A stretch of 64,000 bases of DNA from an uncultured Eubacteriales bacterium. Its GTDB lineage: Bacteria > Bacillota > Clostridia > Oscillospirales > CAG-272. The first letter of the stretch is position 1. Every line of letters begins with the position of its first letter. The position numbers and the translations under genes were made by a program. Positions 61,886-64,000 of the stretch are shown here, in pieces. The stretch is from contig CAJUIQ010000005.1 in the NCBI GenBank assembly GCA_910586545.1, forward strand, positions 1 through 64,000, read 5' to 3'. Below the pieces are notes generated by a model. It had not been told where the DNA came from and ran no database searches. It saw nothing but the letters and a program-made list of their open reading frames with translations.

Positions 61886-62103
61886 TTGATAGATAAAAAC
61901 ACCACTGAATCTGCCTCCTGTATGTTGATCACGGTGGGGTTTTCTTTATAAAACAATTAAATTTTTTATGTTGATGCTAACCTCAAGATGATATTTTCCG
62001 ATACTAAGCTCCATTTCGGTAAAATGACCGTTATGGCAGGTAAGAGAAGCAAATATATACCTTGTACAATCAACTTTCTATAAATTGGACAGTACTTGGC
62101 CGG

Positions 62104-62147
62104 TTTCTCCTTTATGATAAAGCATCCCAAATATCATAAAGGAGAAA
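62104..62147 (+). promoter_or_regulatory. Inverted repeat enclosing the ribosome-binding site of the RHS gene
   Basis: 15-bp perfect arms TTTCTCCTTTATGAT (62104-62118) and ATCATAAAGGAGAAA (62133-62147), loop of 14 nt. The Shine-Dalgarno AAAGGAG (62138-62144) is fully inside the right arm, 3 nt before the ATG side. Folded RNA would block translation initiation. Confidence 0.8.
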
Positions 62148-62150
62148 CAA

Positions 62151-64000
62151 ATGAAAGATTACAAGAAAAGAACAAATGCGTTGGAACAAGAAACGCCCAG
62201 AACGGATGATGCGCCAGGAAAGCTAAGGCTGGCAGAAAAAGAGGCCGTTCCTCTTTGGGAAGACATGTCGCGGCGCGGTAAAAATAGGAAAGTCTATACC
62301 CGAGACGGCATATGGAGAGAAGCGGTGTATTTTGCCAATCCAGTACATACGCTGCAGGCGGACGGAGCCTATGAGGAAATTTCGGAATGTGTTCATTTGG
62401 AAGCAAAAGAAGCGTATTTTGAAAATAGTTTTGGCAGATTTCAGGTGCGGTTTAACAGAAAAAAAGAGTTTGACGAAATATTTCGAATGGAAAAAGAGGG
62501 ATGCTGTCTTACTGTTTCTCCGCTTAAGCGGAGTCGTGGAAATAACTATTTGGAAGCCCCCTTGTGTCACGAAGAAGGAAACGGAGAGTATCTGCTGTAT
62601 GAAAATGCCGCAGATCATGCGGATTATCGATACTCTGTAACCGGTGACCGCGTGAAAGAAGACATCGTCATTCGGGAAAGGGCAGACAGTTACCGATACG
62701 GATTTTTGCTGGACACTATCGGCTTGAAAATGCAGTTTCAAGAAGCAGAACGCATTCTAACTTTCTCCAGCTTGGAAACCGGAGAAGAGGTATTTATGAT
62801 TCCTGCGCCTTTTATGACAGATGGTGCAGGAAATCGTAGTGACGATGTTTACTATGAAGTACGACCTGTAAACGAGGCGCAGACGGCGCTTACAATCATT
62901 CCTGACAGCGCCTGGATTGATGAAAACGACCGCGTTTTTCCGGTAATTATTGACCCGCAGGTGGTGTTGTCCGGAGAGACGGATATGCAAACATACCGAT
63001 GGAGAGACGGTAATATGATCAAAGACAGCGGAACGATTTCCGTTGGAAGTGTGCAGGCGGGAAGTTCCTGTTTCGCAAGCCGTATGTATATAAAGCTGGC
63101 GATGCCGGATATTCCGAAGCATGCACGGATTCAAAAGGTAACACTGGATTTGCACCAGCAAAAGTGTGTGGGAAACGCGCCACGTCTATGTTTGTATCAA
63201 GTCACGGGGGATATTACGGCTGGCACTTGTACGCCCAGCGCTCGTGTGGATATGCTGGATTATGCGCAGAATACTTCTATAGGAACAGCGGCGTTGTCCT
63301 TTGACATTACTGCTTTTTATGACAGCATACGTGGGGGAGAAGCTTCTTATAGAAGCCTGATGCTGCGAGCGCAGGATGAAAGCGGCAGCCGCATATCTTA
63401 TGTGGATATCTATGGATCAAACGCGGCAGCCGCAAATCAGCCGAAGATAGTCGTAACTTATGAAATCGGCGGGGTGGTGAGCACGTCGGCAAGCGTTTCT
63501 CATAATTTAGGGGCGTTTGGCCGCGCGGATATGGCGCTGCAAACCGGTTTGCTCAAGGTAGAAGCGGAAGATTTGGCATGGCAGGGAATTCGTATGCCTG
63601 TGTCCATACGGCACACGTTTCATAGTGCGCTGGCTGGATACCAGTATACACAAAACGCTGAAATAGATTTAGATACCGCAAATTTTAGCGCCATGCGCCT
63701 AGGCAACGGCTGGAAGCTCAACTATATGCAGAGCATTGTGCCTAAAACTTTTATACACGACGGCACGGCACGCAGCGGATATGTGTTTATGGACGAATCC
63801 GGCGCCGGAATTTATCTTGTAGAAAGTACAAAAGAATATTTTAAAAAGACGTATACAACCCTGTTAGGTACAAAGAAAGAATACTATTTGTGTGAGGATC
63901 TGGCGGAGTCTGGATATATGTATGATCCTCATAAACGGGAACTTTACTACTGCGCAGATACGTATACCTTTGATACCGCAGGCAGACTGGTTTCCATAGA
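62151..64000 (+). CDS. RHS/YD-type large protein, N-terminal part (runs off the window)
   Basis: Open from ATG 62151 to the window end, over 616 codons without a stop. No signal peptide: the N-terminus is MKDYKKRTNALEQETPRTDD. Residues about 20-260 (WEDMSRRGKNRKVYTRDG, YRYGFLLDTIGL, PDSAWIDENDRVFPVIIDPQ) match the start of clostridial RHS/wall-associated proteins; about 265-445 is a DNRLRE-like beta domain ending QPKIVVTYE; from about 460 (FGRADMALQTGLLKVE, IRHTFHS, LGNGWKLNYMQSI, FDTAGRL) the region before YD repeats begins. Such proteins form a cocoon around a C-terminal toxin or effector; that end lies outside the window. AAAGGAG precedes the ATG. Confidence 0.82.
   Translation, partial: MKDYKKRTNALEQETPRTDDAPGKLRLAEKEAVPLWEDMSRRGKNRKVYTRDGIWREAVYFANPVHTLQADGAYEEISECVHLEAKEAYFENSFGRFQVRFNRKKEFDEIFRMEKEGCCLTVSPLKRSRGNNYLEAPLCHEEGNGEYLLYENAADHADYRYSVTGDRVKEDIVIRERADSYRYGFLLDTIGLKMQFQEAERILTFSSLETGEEVFMIPAPFMTDGAGNRSDDVYYEVRPVNEAQTALTIIPDSAWIDENDRVFPVIIDPQVVLSGETDMQTYRWRDGNMIKDSGTISVGSVQAGSSCFASRMYIKLAMPDIPKHARIQKVTLDLHQQKCVGNAPRLCLYQVTGDITAGTCTPSARVDMLDYAQNTSIGTAALSFDITAFYDSIRGGEASYRSLMLRAQDESGSRISYVDIYGSNAAAANQPKIVVTYEIGGVVSTSASVSHNLGAFGRADMALQTGLLKVEAEDLAWQGIRMPVSIRHTFHSALAGYQYTQNAEIDLDTANFSAMRLGNGWKLNYMQSIVPKTFIHDGTARSGYVFMDESGAGIYLVESTKEYFKKTYTTLLGTKKEYYLCEDLAESGYMYDPHKRELYYCADTYTFDTAGRLVSI

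Overview
The window looks like chromosomal DNA of a spore-forming, anaerobic, probably gut-dwelling member of the Clostridia (Oscillospiraceae/Lachnospiraceae-like). The basis is: spoVAC-AD-AE, an M50 sporulation-type protease and a SleC-like cortex-lytic cluster; a T-box leader on valS; formate-THF ligase, rubredoxin and diaminopimelate dehydrogenase; a GH112 host-glycan phosphorylase with a sugar ABC permease; and a cohesin/dockerin surface system. Spacing between -35 and -10 boxes is a very regular 17 bp, so many promoters can be read directly.

Layout. 1-3.3 kb: end of a sugar ABC operon with a GH112 galactosyl-HexNAc phosphorylase and a 54-aa membrane protein. 3.3-5.5 kb: ilvB-ilvN (minus) behind a Leu/Ile/Val-rich leader peptide and a terminator, a classical attenuator. 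5.5-8.7 kb: NimA-like protein, pnuC behind a structured leader, an AbrB/zinc-ribbon protein, a ribbon-helix-helix protein, a possible small dispersed element, and a polysaccharide deacetylase. 8.7-13.5 kb: ddh, tRNA-Arg(CCG), fhs, tsaE, tsaB, rpiB. 13.6-16.9 kb: M50 protease and peptidoglycan-binding spore proteins. 17-18.8 kb: aspS. 19-21.7 kb: secreted CBM9-like protein ending in a dockerin. 21.7-23.6 kb: spoVA genes. 23.7-33.3 kb: housekeeping genes (valS, comFC, recD2, metK, AI-2E-type permease). 33.7-37 kb: FtsX-type ABC transporter. 37.2-46.7 kb: four tandem secreted paralogs, each signal peptide + N-terminal dockerin + DUF4838-type body, each with its own promoter and terminator. 46.9-55.3 kb: complete histidine operon hisZGDCBHAF(IE)K. 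55.4-57.1 kb: NhaC-family antiporter. 57.4-60.3 kb: surface scaffoldin with about four cohesin modules, Cys-x2-Cys repeats and a PPKTG sorting signal. 60.5-61.3 kb: zinc-ribbon membrane protein and rubredoxin. 61.5-64 kb: tRNA-Ser(GCT) and the 5' part of an RHS/YD-type giant protein whose ribosome-binding site lies in a 15-bp inverted repeat.

The most interesting theme is a compact, apparently self-contained cellulosome-like system: one cell-wall-anchored cohesin scaffoldin and five dockerin-bearing secreted proteins within about 41 kb. Four of the clients are tandem duplicates of a putative glycan-active family with the dockerin at the unusual N-terminal position. Together with the GH112 phosphorylase and sugar transporter this fits a bacterium that processes host or complex glycans at its surface. 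The link between these parts is inference from gene content, not shown by the sequence.
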